Shown here one piece after another: positions 32,569 through 41,807 of a stretch of 48,074 nt of DNA. The notes beneath the pieces are model-generated. The model saw only the letters and a list, made by a program, of their open reading frames with translations. It was not told where the DNA came from and made no database searches. The DNA comes from an uncultured Eubacteriales bacterium (lineage in GTDB: Bacteria > Bacillota > Clostridia > Oscillospirales > Acutalibacteraceae): positions 1-48,074 of the forward strand of contig CAKSQZ010000013.1 in assembly GCA_934486895.1 (NCBI GenBank), read 5' to 3'. The position numbers and the translations under genes are program-made. Every line of letters starts with the position of its first letter. Positions within the stretch are counted from its first letter, which is position 1.

Positions 32569-33948
32569 ATGAAAAAATCGAGAAAATCATCGTTTTTCAT
32601 TGTTGCTCTGATCATTCTTGTGTTCTCGTATTTCGCCGTTTTCGGTCTAAGCACCTGGTTCGGCGACAACAAGAATGTACATATCAAGGGCGTCAGTGAT
32701 ATCAGATGGGGAATTGATATCCAGGGCGGCGTTGAAGCTGTGTTTATGCCCGAGGGCGGCACAAGCGGCATTTCAAACGACGATATGGAAAAAGCGGAGC
32801 AGATAATCAAATACCGTTTGTCCGCAAACAATATCACCGACTATGAAGTCGATCGTGATAATGTCAATAAGCAGGTAATCGTTCGTTTCCCGTGGCAGAG
32901 CGGTATTTCGGATTTCGATCCGGTCGAGCAGGTCAATGAGCTCGGCGAGACAGCTATGCTCAAGTTCTGCGAGGGAACCGATAAGAACAATGTTATTATG
33001 AGCGGCTCGGCAGACATTGCTTCCGCTTCATCGGGCGTGCAGGACGGTAATAAATATGTTGTTCAGCTCAAGCTCACCGACAGCGGTAAGACAAAGTTTG
33101 CAGAAGCAACAGCCCGTCTTGCGGGCAGCGGTTCGATCTCGATATGGCTGGACGATACTATGATCTCCAACCCGACTGTCAACGAAGCTATCACCAACGG
33201 CGAGGCGATCATCTCCGGCAACTTCGACGCTGACGGCGCTCAGGATCTTGCCGATAAGATCAACGGCGGTTCTCTTCCGTTTAAGATCTCGGTCGATGAT
33301 TCCAAGCTCTCCATCATAACTCCGACTCTCGGCGAGCAGTCGCTCACAGTTATGCTCATCGCGGGACTTATCGCATTCGGCATCATCATTGTTCTGATGA
33401 TCGTGCTGTACCGTGTTCCCGGTGTGGTCGCGGCGATCTGTCTTTTGGGTCAGATCTCTCTCATCTTCGCTTGCGTTTCGGGCTTCTTACCGAATCTCTC
33501 AAGCTTCACGCTCACGATCCCGGGTATCGCCGGTATTATCCTCTCGATCGGTATGGGTGTTGACTGTAATGTTATCATCTCCGAGCGAATCAAAGAGGAA
33601 GTCAAGAGCGGCAAAACGGTTGACGGTGCTGTCAGAGCGGGTTATGACCGCGGTGTTTCCGCCGTTATCGACGGTAATGTGACCGTTATCATCGTTTCGG
33701 TTATCCTGATGGGTGTGTTCGGACCTCCGAGCTCTGTTTGGGCAAAGATCCTCTCCCCGATCATGTTTATGTTTGAGTCATCGATCACAGGCGAGATATA
33801 TTCGTTCGGTTATACGCTGCTTATCGGCGCTATCGCGAACTTTATCATCGGCGTTCTGTGCTCCAAGTATATGATAAGAGGTCTGGCGGCGTTCTCCGCT
33901 TTGAAGAGACCGTGGTTGTTCGGAGGTGTGAGAGATGGCAAAGAATAA
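32569..33948 (+). CDS. secD: Protein translocase subunit SecD
   Basis: A 459-aa membrane protein that, with SecF, uses the proton gradient to aid late steps of Sec export. It has an N-terminal membrane segment (FIVALIILVFSYFAVFGL), the family motif WGIDIQGG (commonly LGLDLxGG), a large external domain (about residues 60-250), then five membrane segments with GEQSLTVMLIAG at the first and IPGIAGIILSIGMGVDCNVII in the proton-path region. The ATG has AAGGA some 13 nt upstream. secF begins 14 nt before its end. The window's pilins, lipoproteins and wall enzymes would all use this pathway. Confidence 0.93.
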   Translation: MKKSRKSSFFIVALIILVFSYFAVFGLSTWFGDNKNVHIKGVSDIRWGIDIQGGVEAVFMPEGGTSGISNDDMEKAEQIIKYRLSANNITDYEVDRDNVNKQVIVRFPWQSGISDFDPVEQVNELGETAMLKFCEGTDKNNVIMSGSADIASASSGVQDGNKYVVQLKLTDSGKTKFAEATARLAGSGSISIWLDDTMISNPTVNEAITNGEAIISGNFDADGAQDLADKINGGSLPFKISVDDSKLSIITPTLGEQSLTVMLIAGLIAFGIIIVLMIVLYRVPGVVAAICLLGQISLIFACVSGFLPNLSSFTLTIPGIAGIILSIGMGVDCNVIISERIKEEVKSGKTVDGAVRAGYDRGVSAVIDGNVTVIIVSVILMGVFGPPSSVWAKILSPIMFMFESSITGEIYSFGYTLLIGAIANFIIGVLCSKYMIRGLAAFSALKRPWLFGGVRDGKE

Positions 33949-34957
33949 AGTCAAAGATATCAAAGTTATCGATTTTATCGGCAAAATAAAGATCTTCCTT
34001 TCGATCTCTCTTGCCGTGATCATTCTCGGTATCGTTATGAATATCGTTTTTGGCGTTCAGCTCAGCATTACATTCAAGGGCGGTTCGACCATTTCCTACA
34101 GCTATGAAAATGACCTTGATGCCGACGCTGTCGCAAAGACGGTCAAGGAAAAGGCGGGCCTCGATGTTTCGGCTAAAATAAGCGAAAACTATACTTCCGG
34201 TATTCATAACATCACCCTCACCGTAACAGGCGATCAGGCTATCTCCACAGATACACAGACCAATGTTACAAAGGTGCTGCAGGAAGCGTATAAGGACAAC
34301 AAACTGGAGATGACGGGAACTACATCTGTCGCTCCGACTATCGGTTCGTCGTTCTTCGCAAAGAGCCTTTATGCGGTGTTCCTTGCGAGTGTGCTGGTCA
34401 TCATCTATGTCGGTATCCGTTTCAGAAAGATCGGCGGTGTCGCAGCCGCGCTGACTGCTCTGCTCGCGCTTGTGCATGATGTTATCATCGCTTACTTCAC
34501 CGATGTTATCCTGCAGATCCCGCTCGATACCAACTTTATCGCAGTCGAGCTTACGATCCTCGGCTACTCGCTCAACGATACAATAGTTATCTATGACCGT
34601 ATCCGTGAGAACACCAACGCTTACGGCAAGTCGATGAGCCACAGAGAGCTTGTCAACCTGTCGATAACCCAGTCGTTCAGACGCTCGCTCATCACCTCGA
34701 TCTCGACGCTTATCGCGCTGCTCTGTATCTGCGTGGTCGCAACTGTCGCAGGTCTTGAGTCAATCCTCAGCTTCGCGATCCCGATGTCGGTCGGTTGTGT
34801 CGCAGGCAGCTTCTCATCTATCTGTATCGCAGGTCCGCTCTATGTTAAGTGGCTCGAGTTTAAGGATAAGCATAATATCGGCGGCAAAAAGAAGGGCAAG
34901 AAATCGAAGTCTTCAAAGCCCGCAAAGAAAATGCCTTCCGATAAGGTCGTTGTCTGA
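33935..34957 (+). CDS. secF: Protein translocase subunit SecF
   Basis: The 340-aa partner of SecD. It has a first membrane segment (SISLAVIILGIVMNIVF), the FKGGSTISY motif (commonly FxGGT), an external domain (about residues 45-130) and five membrane segments; ILGYSLNDTIVIYDRIREN is the conserved SecF signature. The C-terminus is a basic Lys-rich cytoplasmic tail (about 305-340). A GGAGGTG site lies inside the end of secD, and the 14-nt overlap suggests coupled translation at a fixed ratio. SecD and SecF are separate here rather than fused as in Bacillus. A strong terminator follows 18 bp later. Confidence 0.93.
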   Translation: MAKNKVKDIKVIDFIGKIKIFLSISLAVIILGIVMNIVFGVQLSITFKGGSTISYSYENDLDADAVAKTVKEKAGLDVSAKISENYTSGIHNITLTVTGDQAISTDTQTNVTKVLQEAYKDNKLEMTGTTSVAPTIGSSFFAKSLYAVFLASVLVIIYVGIRFRKIGGVAAALTALLALVHDVIIAYFTDVILQIPLDTNFIAVELTILGYSLNDTIVIYDRIRENTNAYGKSMSHRELVNLSITQSFRRSLITSISTLIALLCICVVATVAGLESILSFAIPMSVGCVAGSFSSICIAGPLYVKWLEFKDKHNIGGKKKGKKSKSSKPAKKMPSDKVVV

Positions 34958-34975
34958 CGATTTTTCAAAAATCAC

Positions 34976-35011
34976 AAAACCGCCTGTTTTCAAAAAAACA
35001 GGCGGTTTTTT
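34976..35011 (+). terminator. Terminator of secDF
   Basis: 15-bp perfect stem AAAACCGCCTGTTTT (34976-34990) and AAAACAGGCGGTTTT (34995-35009), then TT. A classic intrinsic terminator. Confidence 0.92.
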
Positions 35012-35085
35012 CGTCAAAATACCACAAAAATGACAACAATCAAAAAAATACTCAATATATAGTGGAAATTTCAAATGATATGTGC

Positions 35086-35220
35086 TATAATACTAATAAA
35101 AGTGTCTGCCGTCTTTGCAGACAGTGAATTTTAAGGAGCTTACGCTCCTTTGCACCGATCGCGGTCGGTGCCGTTTTAGTTTTAAATATCAGAAACTCTT
35201 TTTTCGGAGCGTGAATTTTT
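35086..35220 (+). promoter_or_regulatory. Extended -10 promoter and structured leader of murA
   Basis: TGC-TATAAT (35083-35091) is an extended -10; no good -35 is visible. The leader (from about 35098) holds TGTCTGC/GCAGACA (35103-35123), AAGGAGC/GCTCCTT (35133-35150), which is the secD H3 element, and GCACCGA/TCGGTGC (35152-35171). The last is followed by CGTTTTAGTTTT, so it looks like a terminator inside the leader, i.e. possible attenuation. The ribosome binding site is GGAG at 35206-35209. Confidence 0.55.
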
Positions 35221-36513
35221 TTGGATAAGTTCGTTATTGTCGGCGGAAAGCCGCTGCAGGGAGAAGTAAATATCAGCGGCGCAAAAAATGCCGCGGTTGC
35301 TATTCTCGCCGGCACGATCTTGTCGGACGGGGTGTGCAGAATCGAAAACCTCCCCGATATTTCCGATGTTTCAACAATGATAAAGGTACTGTATCAGCTC
35401 GGCGCAAATGTCCGCTATATCAACAGATCCACTGTTGAGATCGATTCCGCAGGCATCTCCTCCTACACAGTGCCTTATGTTATGACAAAATCGACAAGAG
35501 CCTCAAGCTATTTCATGGGTGCTATGCTCGGCAGATTTAAAAAGGCAAATGTCGCACCGTCGGGCGGCTGTGATTTCGGAGTTCGCCCGATCGATATGCA
35601 CCTTAAAGGCTTTGAAGCGCTCGGCGCTGTACACGAACTGCACAACGGCATGGTCGAGCTTTCGGCGGACCTGCTTGTCGGTGCACCTGTATATCTCGAT
35701 ATTGTTTCGGTCGGCGCAACAATCAATATCATGCTTGCTTCCGTTAAGGCAAAAGGCTTAACGGTTATTGAAAATGCTGCAAGAGAACCGCATATCGTCG
35801 ATCTTGCGAACTTTTTAAACTCAATGGGCGCAGATATTCGCGGAGCCGGCACAGATACTATCAAGATCTACGGTGTCAACACCCTCGGCTCGACGGCTTA
35901 TTCAATAATCCCCGATCAGATCGAAGCGGGCACTTATATGGTAGCCGCGGCGGCAACGGGCGGCGATGTCCTCATTAAAAATGTCATTCCGAAGCACCTT
36001 GAATCGATCTCGGTCAAGCTTGAAGAAGCAGGCGCCGAGGTGACAGAGTATGACGAAGCGGTGAGAGTTTGCCGCAAAGGTGTTTTAAAAAGCTGCAATG
36101 TCAAAACAATGCCGCATCCCGGCTTCCCGACAGATATGCAGCCGCAGATGACAGCTATGCTCACCGTGGCAAACGGTGTTTCAACAGTGCGTGAATCGGT
36201 TTGGGATAACCGTTTCAGATATATCGAACAGCTCAACCGCATGAAGGCTCAGATCAAGGTGGACGGCAGAACGGCGTTTATCGAGGGAGTTGATTCATTG
36301 CAGGGCGCACCTGTTAAGGCGGTCGATCTCAGAGCAGGCGCGGCAGTCGTCATTGCGGCGCTCATGGCAAACGGTATAACCGAGATAGAAAATATCCATT
36401 TCATCGAGCGCGGATATGAAAACATTGTGAAGAAGCTGTCGGATCTCGGGGCTTCAATAAAGCGCGTGAGTGCCCCTTCGGGACATTCGAGAACACGCGA
36501 GATAATTTCCTAA
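35221..36513 (+). CDS. murA: UDP-N-acetylglucosamine 1-carboxyvinyltransferase
   Basis: The 430-aa enzyme adds enolpyruvate from PEP to UDP-GlcNAc, the first committed step of peptidoglycan synthesis. Visible are the N-terminal NISGAKNAAVAIL with the catalytic Lys and the PSGGCDFGVRPIDMHL loop, whose Cys binds PEP and is the fosfomycin target. In many homologues the loop reads GGCxIGxRP. The start is TTG at 35221, since the protein begins with the normal MDKFVIVGGKPLQGEV and no upstream ATG is in frame. It is a single-gene unit closed by the palindrome at 36518-36543. Confidence 0.94.
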   Translation: MDKFVIVGGKPLQGEVNISGAKNAAVAILAGTILSDGVCRIENLPDISDVSTMIKVLYQLGANVRYINRSTVEIDSAGISSYTVPYVMTKSTRASSYFMGAMLGRFKKANVAPSGGCDFGVRPIDMHLKGFEALGAVHELHNGMVELSADLLVGAPVYLDIVSVGATINIMLASVKAKGLTVIENAAREPHIVDLANFLNSMGADIRGAGTDTIKIYGVNTLGSTAYSIIPDQIEAGTYMVAAAATGGDVLIKNVIPKHLESISVKLEEAGAEVTEYDEAVRVCRKGVLKSCNVKTMPHPGFPTDMQPQMTAMLTVANGVSTVRESVWDNRFRYIEQLNRMKAQIKVDGRTAFIEGVDSLQGAPVKAVDLRAGAAVVIAALMANGITEIENIHFIERGYENIVKKLSDLGASIKRVSAPSGHSRTREIIS

Positions 36514-36517
36514 AATC

Positions 36518-36543
36518 AAAATCCACCCGATCGGGTGGATTTT
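36518..36543. terminator. Bidirectional terminator between murA and the P-type ATPase
   Basis: Perfect palindrome AAAATCCACCCGA/TCGGGTGGATTTT with A tracts before and T tracts after, so it can stop transcription from both convergent genes. It lies 4 bp after the murA stop and 1 bp from the ATPase stop. Confidence 0.9.
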
Positions 36544-36544
36544 T

Positions 36545-39115
36545 TCAATGCTCTCTTATTCGTTTTGTGATCTCGCAGCATAAAAGCGGGGTAACGGATA
36601 AAAGTCCGACGATCAGCCAGCAAACAGGCAAAAGATGAGCGGTTTTAAACACCGTCCGCATATAAGGAATGCTGACTGCCGCTATCTGAAGCGCAAGGCA
36701 GATAACGAAACTGCCGCAAAGTTTCGGATTTGAAAACAGTCCTATCGCAAAGACCGATTGTTCAGAGCGTATGTTGAATGCATGGACCAGCTGCGAAATA
36801 CTCAGCACGCAAAACGCCATTGTCCGCCCGACTATCGGCTCGCCAGACACATCGAACACCGTCCGCCCGATCGTGAACGCAAGCAGGGTCAGCGCCCCGA
36901 TAAGGCATCCCTCGATCAGCAGATCAACGCCGTCTGATTTTGAAAACATACCCGATTTCGGGCTTTTCGGCCGTCTGTGCATAAGGTCGCTTTCAAAAGG
37001 CTCAAATCCGAGCGCGATAGCCGGCAGAGAATCGGTTATCAGATTGACCCACAAAAGCTGAATTGCGAGCAGGGGCGACGGCAGAGCAAAAAGCGACGCT
37101 AAAAACACGGTCAGTATCTCGCCGATGTTGCACGATAACAGAAACCGCACCGACTTTTTGATATTGTCGTAGATCCCTCTGCCGTGCCGAACAGCGGCGA
37201 CTATTGTCGAAAAATTATCGTCGGTGAGAATAATATCCGAAGCAGACCTTGCGACATCGGTGCCGCTTTTGCCCATTGCGCAGCCGATATCTGCGGCTTT
37301 CAGCGCAGGAGCGTCGTTGATACCGTCACCCGTCATGGCAACGATCTCGCCGTTTGCTTTGAGCGCTTTCACGATCCTCACCTTGTGCAGAGGAGTCACC
37401 CTCGAAAAAACGCTGTACTCTCTTACCTTCGATTTAAGCTCGCGGTCGGAAAGCGCGTCTATCTGCGCGCCTGTCAGCGCAGCCGCATCGCTGCCTGCCG
37501 GCAGTATTCCGATCTTTTTTGCAATGGCGCAGGCGGTGTTGCCGTGATCTCCCGTTATCATTATCGGGCGTATTCCTGCAAGTCGGCAGGTAGCGACCGA
37601 TTCTTTAACACCGTCTCTCGGAGGATCGATCATGCCGATAAGCCCCGAGAATGTAAGATCCGATTCGGTCTGCGAACGCTCGGGCAGATGATCGAGCTTT
37701 TTAAAAGCCACCGCAATAACGCGCAGTGCCTGCTCGCTCAGGCGTGCGTTTTCCGCCGATATTCTCGCTGTTTCATCGTCGCCTGCCCGGCACAGCCCCA
37801 AAACAATGTCGGGCGCACCCTTGGTTATGACCGTGTAGCCGTCATTCGTTTTGTGAACAGTCGTCATCATCTTTCTCACAGGGTCAAAAGGCAGCTCAAA
37901 AACACGCGGATTATTGCGATCGAGCGCCGCTTTGACAATGCCTTTTGAAAGCGCCTTCACAACAATCGCAGTCTCGGTCGGATCACCCGTCGCTGTCATA
38001 ACACCGTTTTCCCGCTGCGCTGTCGCATTCGAGCAAAGCGTTGCCAGAGTGAGCGTTTGCGTTTCATCGCCGAATATCTTTTCGACCGTCATCTTGTTTT
38101 GTGTGAGCGTGCCTGTTTTGTCCGAGCAGATAACAGTCGCGCTGCCGAGCGTTTCAACCGCGGGCAGCCGCCTTACTATTGCGTTCTCTTTCACCATTTT
38201 GCGAACACCGAGTGCGAGTGCCGCAGTGACTATCGCAGGCAGTCCTTCGGGTATTGCCGCCACCGCGAGCGACACCGAAAGCATAAACGAATCAAGTATG
38301 TGATTGCCGCGCAGCACCCCGAGCAGGAATATAACGCCGCAAATGACTATTGCCGCGATACCGAGCGCCTTTCCCGTTGAAGCGAGCCTTTTTTGAAGCG
38401 GAGTATCCTCGTTTTCCTGCCTTGATAAAAGCCCTGCGACCGCGCCTATCTGCGTGTTCATACCTGTCTCGCAGACGACCGCAACGCCGTTCCCTGCGAC
38501 TATCGATGTCGATGAAAACAGCATATTTTTCCGCTCGGCAACATCGCATTTGTCGGCGGCTATGAAATCGGCGTCTTTAAGCGTAGGCTCGCTCTCGCCT
38601 GTCAGCGCCGATTCCTCGGCTTTCAGCCCGACGCTTTTCAGCAGTCGGCAGTCGGCAGGCACAATATCACCGGCACTGAGATATATAATGTCGCCGGGCA
38701 CAAGCATTTCAGGCAGAAGCCGCTGTTTTTTCTCGTTTCTCAGCACAAGAGAGTGGGGTGCGGAAAGCGCTTTAAGCCGGTCAATGGCGTGCTGCGCACG
38801 GCTTTCCTGCGCTGTGCCGACAGCGGCGTTTATCAGCACTATCGAAAGAATTATTATAGGATCGGTGAAGTCGGGATCGTTCGATACAAGCGACACAATA
38901 AGCGAAATTGCGGCGGCGGCAAGCAATATCATTATCATAAAGTCATTAAGCTGAGCAAAAAAGCGCGCGATAATGCTCTTTTTTCGCTCGCTTTGCAAAC
39001 GGTTTTCACCGAACCGCGAGATTCGGCATTTTGCCTGCTCGTCCGACAATCCGTGCTTTTCGCTGACAGAGAGCTTTGTCAGAGTCTGAGCGCAGCTCAA
39101 TGTGTGCCATTGCAT
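36545..39115 (-). CDS. Cation-transporting P-type ATPase, Ca2+ type
   Basis: An 856-aa P2-type ATPase. Motifs: TGES (172-175, actuator), PEGLP (289-293 in TM4, the form seen in Ca2+ pumps), phosphorylated Asp332 in SDKTGTLT, KGAPD in the nucleotide domain, and TGDGINDAPALKAADIG at the hinge. An N-terminal cation-ATPase domain (SVSEKHGLSDEQAKCRISRFG) and about ten membrane segments complete it. PEGLP and overall length indicate Ca2+ (or Mn2+) export. The ATG at 39115 has GGCGGAG in front; an open frame 11 codons longer lacks a site. It is transcribed away from the PHP operon, with no confident promoter of its own in the 177-bp gap. Confidence 0.92.
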   Translation of the reverse strand: MQWHTLSCAQTLTKLSVSEKHGLSDEQAKCRISRFGENRLQSERKKSIIARFFAQLNDFMIMILLAAAAISLIVSLVSNDPDFTDPIIILSIVLINAAVGTAQESRAQHAIDRLKALSAPHSLVLRNEKKQRLLPEMLVPGDIIYLSAGDIVPADCRLLKSVGLKAEESALTGESEPTLKDADFIAADKCDVAERKNMLFSSTSIVAGNGVAVVCETGMNTQIGAVAGLLSRQENEDTPLQKRLASTGKALGIAAIVICGVIFLLGVLRGNHILDSFMLSVSLAVAAIPEGLPAIVTAALALGVRKMVKENAIVRRLPAVETLGSATVICSDKTGTLTQNKMTVEKIFGDETQTLTLATLCSNATAQRENGVMTATGDPTETAIVVKALSKGIVKAALDRNNPRVFELPFDPVRKMMTTVHKTNDGYTVITKGAPDIVLGLCRAGDDETARISAENARLSEQALRVIAVAFKKLDHLPERSQTESDLTFSGLIGMIDPPRDGVKESVATCRLAGIRPIMITGDHGNTACAIAKKIGILPAGSDAAALTGAQIDALSDRELKSKVREYSVFSRVTPLHKVRIVKALKANGEIVAMTGDGINDAPALKAADIGCAMGKSGTDVARSASDIILTDDNFSTIVAAVRHGRGIYDNIKKSVRFLLSCNIGEILTVFLASLFALPSPLLAIQLLWVNLITDSLPAIALGFEPFESDLMHRRPKSPKSGMFSKSDGVDLLIEGCLIGALTLLAFTIGRTVFDVSGEPIVGRTMAFCVLSISQLVHAFNIRSEQSVFAIGLFSNPKLCGSFVICLALQIAAVSIPYMRTVFKTAHLLPVCWLIVGLLSVTPLLCCEITKRIREH

Positions 39116-39194
39116 TAAAATCTCCGCCTTTTGTGTTTTAATACTCAAACTTATGTGCGTGCTGTAAAAAATATGACGGTGTTGGGAAAAAGCA

Positions 39195-39223
39195 TTGATT
39201 TTAAGGCGTTTATGTGCTATACT
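39195..39223 (+). promoter_or_regulatory. Promoter of the PHP-lrp-aminotransferase-ispE operon
   Basis: TTGATT (39195-39200), 17-bp spacer ending in TGC, and TATACT (39218-39223): both -35 and extended -10 elements. It shares GCATTGAYTTTAAGGC with the secD promoter. Confidence 0.75.
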
Positions 39224-39292
39224 TTATATGATCACGATTTATAATCGCAATTTTGCAATATAACAAATGAGCTTTTCAAGAGGTGACCGTTC

Positions 39293-40096
39293 ATGCTCAT
39301 TGCCGATATTCATTCACACAGCTGCGTCTCGCCGGACGGATTCGACACCGCCGAAGAAATGGTCAGGTGCGCCAAATTGAACGGTGTTGATATACTTTGC
39401 ATAACCGATCATTATGAAGTTGCCGAAAAGGAAAGGCCGGATTACAAAGATATTGAGCCGAATTATGATAAGACTATGCGTGTCAGAGGCGACAACGACG
39501 GAGTTAAAACGCTTGTCGGCATCGAGATGGGCGGTGCGATCTATGAACCGCAGCAGGCGAGAGATGTTTTATCCCGCCATGATTTTGATTTTGTTTTGAA
39601 TTCGCTGCACCATGTTTTCTATGGCAAAGAGGCTGTTGATTATTACGGTATGGATTATACCGGCTGCAACACCGCAGAACTGCTCCGAGACTATTTTAAA
39701 ACGCTCTATGAGCAGTGCAAGCTGAATTTGTTTGATTCGCTCGCGCATATCGATTATCCCACAAGATATATGCGCCAAAGGAATGTCCCGTTTGATCTTT
39801 CGGACTGTGACGATGAGATAGACGCTGTTTTGAAATATCTGTGCGAAAACGGCAAAGCCCTTGAGATCAACACATCGGGGTTGTTTGCTTCATATCACAC
39901 AACATTGCCGCAGGCGGATATCATTCGCAGATACCGTTCGTTCGGCGGCGAATTTGTGACTCTCGGTTCGGATTCACACGAAGCGAGATTTCTCGGAAGA
40001 GGTATTAAAGAAGGCATTAAGGAAGCCGCTGAAGCCGGCATTAAATATATTGCTTATTATGAAAAGCGTCAGCTCAGAACTATCAGTATTGACTGA
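39293..40096 (+). CDS. PHP-domain phosphoesterase (HisJ-like)
   Basis: A 267-aa polymerase-and-histidinol-phosphatase domain protein. Metal ligands lie in DIHSHSCVSPDG, ITDHYEV, IEMGG, NSLHH, SLAHIDYPTRY and GSDSHEARFLGRG, in the usual order for the HisJ/HisK type. Histidinol-phosphate phosphatase is the closest assigned function, but no other his genes are nearby, so it may act on another phosphoester. AGAGGTGA precedes the ATG. It heads an operon with an Lrp-like regulator and an aminotransferase, which points to amino-acid metabolism. Confidence 0.85.
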   Translation: MLIADIHSHSCVSPDGFDTAEEMVRCAKLNGVDILCITDHYEVAEKERPDYKDIEPNYDKTMRVRGDNDGVKTLVGIEMGGAIYEPQQARDVLSRHDFDFVLNSLHHVFYGKEAVDYYGMDYTGCNTAELLRDYFKTLYEQCKLNLFDSLAHIDYPTRYMRQRNVPFDLSDCDDEIDAVLKYLCENGKALEINTSGLFASYHTTLPQADIIRRYRSFGGEFVTLGSDSHEARFLGRGIKEGIKEAAEAGIKYIAYYEKRQLRTISID

Positions 40097-40115
40097 CCGA
40101 AGGGAGTAACAGGAT

Positions 40116-40607
40116 ATGACCGATTTTGAAAACAAGCTTTTAAAAATCCTTTCCGAAAACGCTCGTTACAGCTGTGAGGATCTTTCGAGTATGCTCGGAA
40201 CAGACGAAAAAAAGGTCGCGGATACCATCGAAAAGCTGGAGGATGACGGCGTTATCTGCGGTTATCCTGCGATCATCGATTGGGAAAAGGTGTCCAACGA
40301 CACTGTCACCGCACTTATTGAGCTTAAAGTAACACCGCAGAAAACAGCCGGCTTTGAAGAGATCGCCGAGAGCATAACAAATTGCCCCGAGGTTGAGTCG
40401 GTTTATCTTATGTCCGGCGGATATGACCTTTGTGTCACCGTCAAGGGACACACCTTCAAGGAAGTTGCGATGTTTGTTGCAAAGCGGCTCGCTCCGATGG
40501 ACGGAGTCGTTTCCACCGCAACTCACTTTGTGCTGCGTAAATACAAGGAAGTCGGCACAGTTCTGCACGGCAGGAAGGATGATGACAGGGGGTTGTTTCT
40601 GCTGTGA
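40116..40607 (+). CDS. Lrp/AsnC-family transcriptional regulator
   Basis: A 163-aa regulator: winged helix-turn-helix at the N-terminus (LLKILSENARYSCEDLSSMLGTDE) and the ligand-binding RAM domain after about residue 65 (VTALIELKVTP; YLMSGGYDLCVTVKG). Proteins of this family sense amino acids and control their synthesis or uptake. The stop overlaps the next start (GTGA), so it is translated together with the aminotransferase it probably regulates. AAGGGAG lies before the ATG. Confidence 0.92.
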   Translation: MTDFENKLLKILSENARYSCEDLSSMLGTDEKKVADTIEKLEDDGVICGYPAIIDWEKVSNDTVTALIELKVTPQKTAGFEEIAESITNCPEVESVYLMSGGYDLCVTVKGHTFKEVAMFVAKRLAPMDGVVSTATHFVLRKYKEVGTVLHGRKDDDRGLFLL

Positions 40608-41776
40608 CGGATATTGAAAATATGCTCAATCCCGAAGTGGTCGCATTAAAGCCCTCCGGAATTCGCAAATATTTTGATATTGCCGCCACGATGGATGATG
40701 TTATAACGCTCGGCGTCGGCGAACCCGATTTCAAAACGCCGTGGCACATTCGTGAGGCAGGCATAAAATCGCTCGAAAAAGGCTACACAAGATACACCGC
40801 AAACAGAGGTATGCTTGAGCTCAGATCGGAGATCTCCGAATTTATGAAGCGCAGGTATTCGCTTTCCTATGATCCGTCAAACGAGATCCTTATCACTGTC
40901 GGCGGAAGCGAAGCGATAGACGGCGCCGTCAGAGCGCTTGTCGCTCCGGGGGACGAGGTGCTTGTTGTCCAGCCGAGCTTTGTGTGCTATGAGCCTATCG
41001 TGAAACTTGCGGGCGGCACGGTCAGGATAATCGAAACAAAGCATGAGAACGAATTTCGGCTCACGGCGGACGAGCTCAGGGACTCTATAAGCGAGAAAAC
41101 AAAGCTGCTCATCTTGCCGTATCCGAACAATCCGACAGGCGCTGTCATGCGAAGAGAACACCTTGAAGCGATAGCCGATGTGTTAAGAGACACAAATGTT
41201 CTCGTCTTGTCCGATGAGATCTATTCCGAATTGACCTACGGCTCTGAACGCCATGTTTCGATAGCCGAGATCGACGGTATGAAAGAGCGCACAGTTGTCG
41301 CAAGCGGCTTTTCCAAGACCTATTCAATGACAGGCTGGCGCCTCGGCTTTGCCTGCGGTCCCGCCCCTGTTATCAAGCAGATGACTAAAATTCATCAGTT
41401 TGCGATAATGAGTGCACCGACAACCTCTCAGTTCGCCGCGATCGAAGCGATAAAAGCCGGCGATGAGGACATTTCGGATATGAGGTTTGATTATGATATA
41501 AGAAGAACATTCATTGTCAGCGAGTTTCGCAAAATGGGGCTTGAATGTTTTGAGCCGCAGGGTGCGTTCTATGCGTTCCCCTGCATTAAAAGCACAGGGC
41601 TCACAAGTGAGGAGTTCTGCGAGCGGCTTCTGCGTGAAAAGCATGTTGCGGTAGTTCCGGGCAACGCATTCGGCGATTGCGGCGAAGGCTTTATTCGGGT
41701 TTCTTATTGCAACAGTATGAAAAACCTCAAAAAAGCAACAGCTCTTATCAAGGAGTTTATAGATTCATTAAAGTAA
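40604..41776 (+). CDS. Class I/II PLP-dependent aminotransferase
   Basis: A 390-aa fold-type I aminotransferase close to aspartate/aromatic aminotransferases of the PatA type. It shows LGVGEPDFKTP, YTRYTANRGMLELR, LPYPNNPTGAV, LSDEIYSELTY, PLP Lys in SGFSKTYSMTGWRLGF, and FIRVSYC near the end with the carboxylate-binding Arg. The substrate cannot be settled from sequence. The start is GTG at 40604, overlapping lrp by 4 nt; ATG at 40622 is an alternative. ispE follows after 31 bp. Confidence 0.9.
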   Translation: MTDIENMLNPEVVALKPSGIRKYFDIAATMDDVITLGVGEPDFKTPWHIREAGIKSLEKGYTRYTANRGMLELRSEISEFMKRRYSLSYDPSNEILITVGGSEAIDGAVRALVAPGDEVLVVQPSFVCYEPIVKLAGGTVRIIETKHENEFRLTADELRDSISEKTKLLILPYPNNPTGAVMRREHLEAIADVLRDTNVLVLSDEIYSELTYGSERHVSIAEIDGMKERTVVASGFSKTYSMTGWRLGFACGPAPVIKQMTKIHQFAIMSAPTTSQFAAIEAIKAGDEDISDMRFDYDIRRTFIVSEFRKMGLECFEPQGAFYAFPCIKSTGLTSEEFCERLLREKHVAVVPGNAFGDCGEGFIRVSYCNSMKNLKKATALIKEFIDSLK

Positions 41777-41807
41777 ATCGCGATTTTTGAAAGGATTGAT
41801 CTTAATA

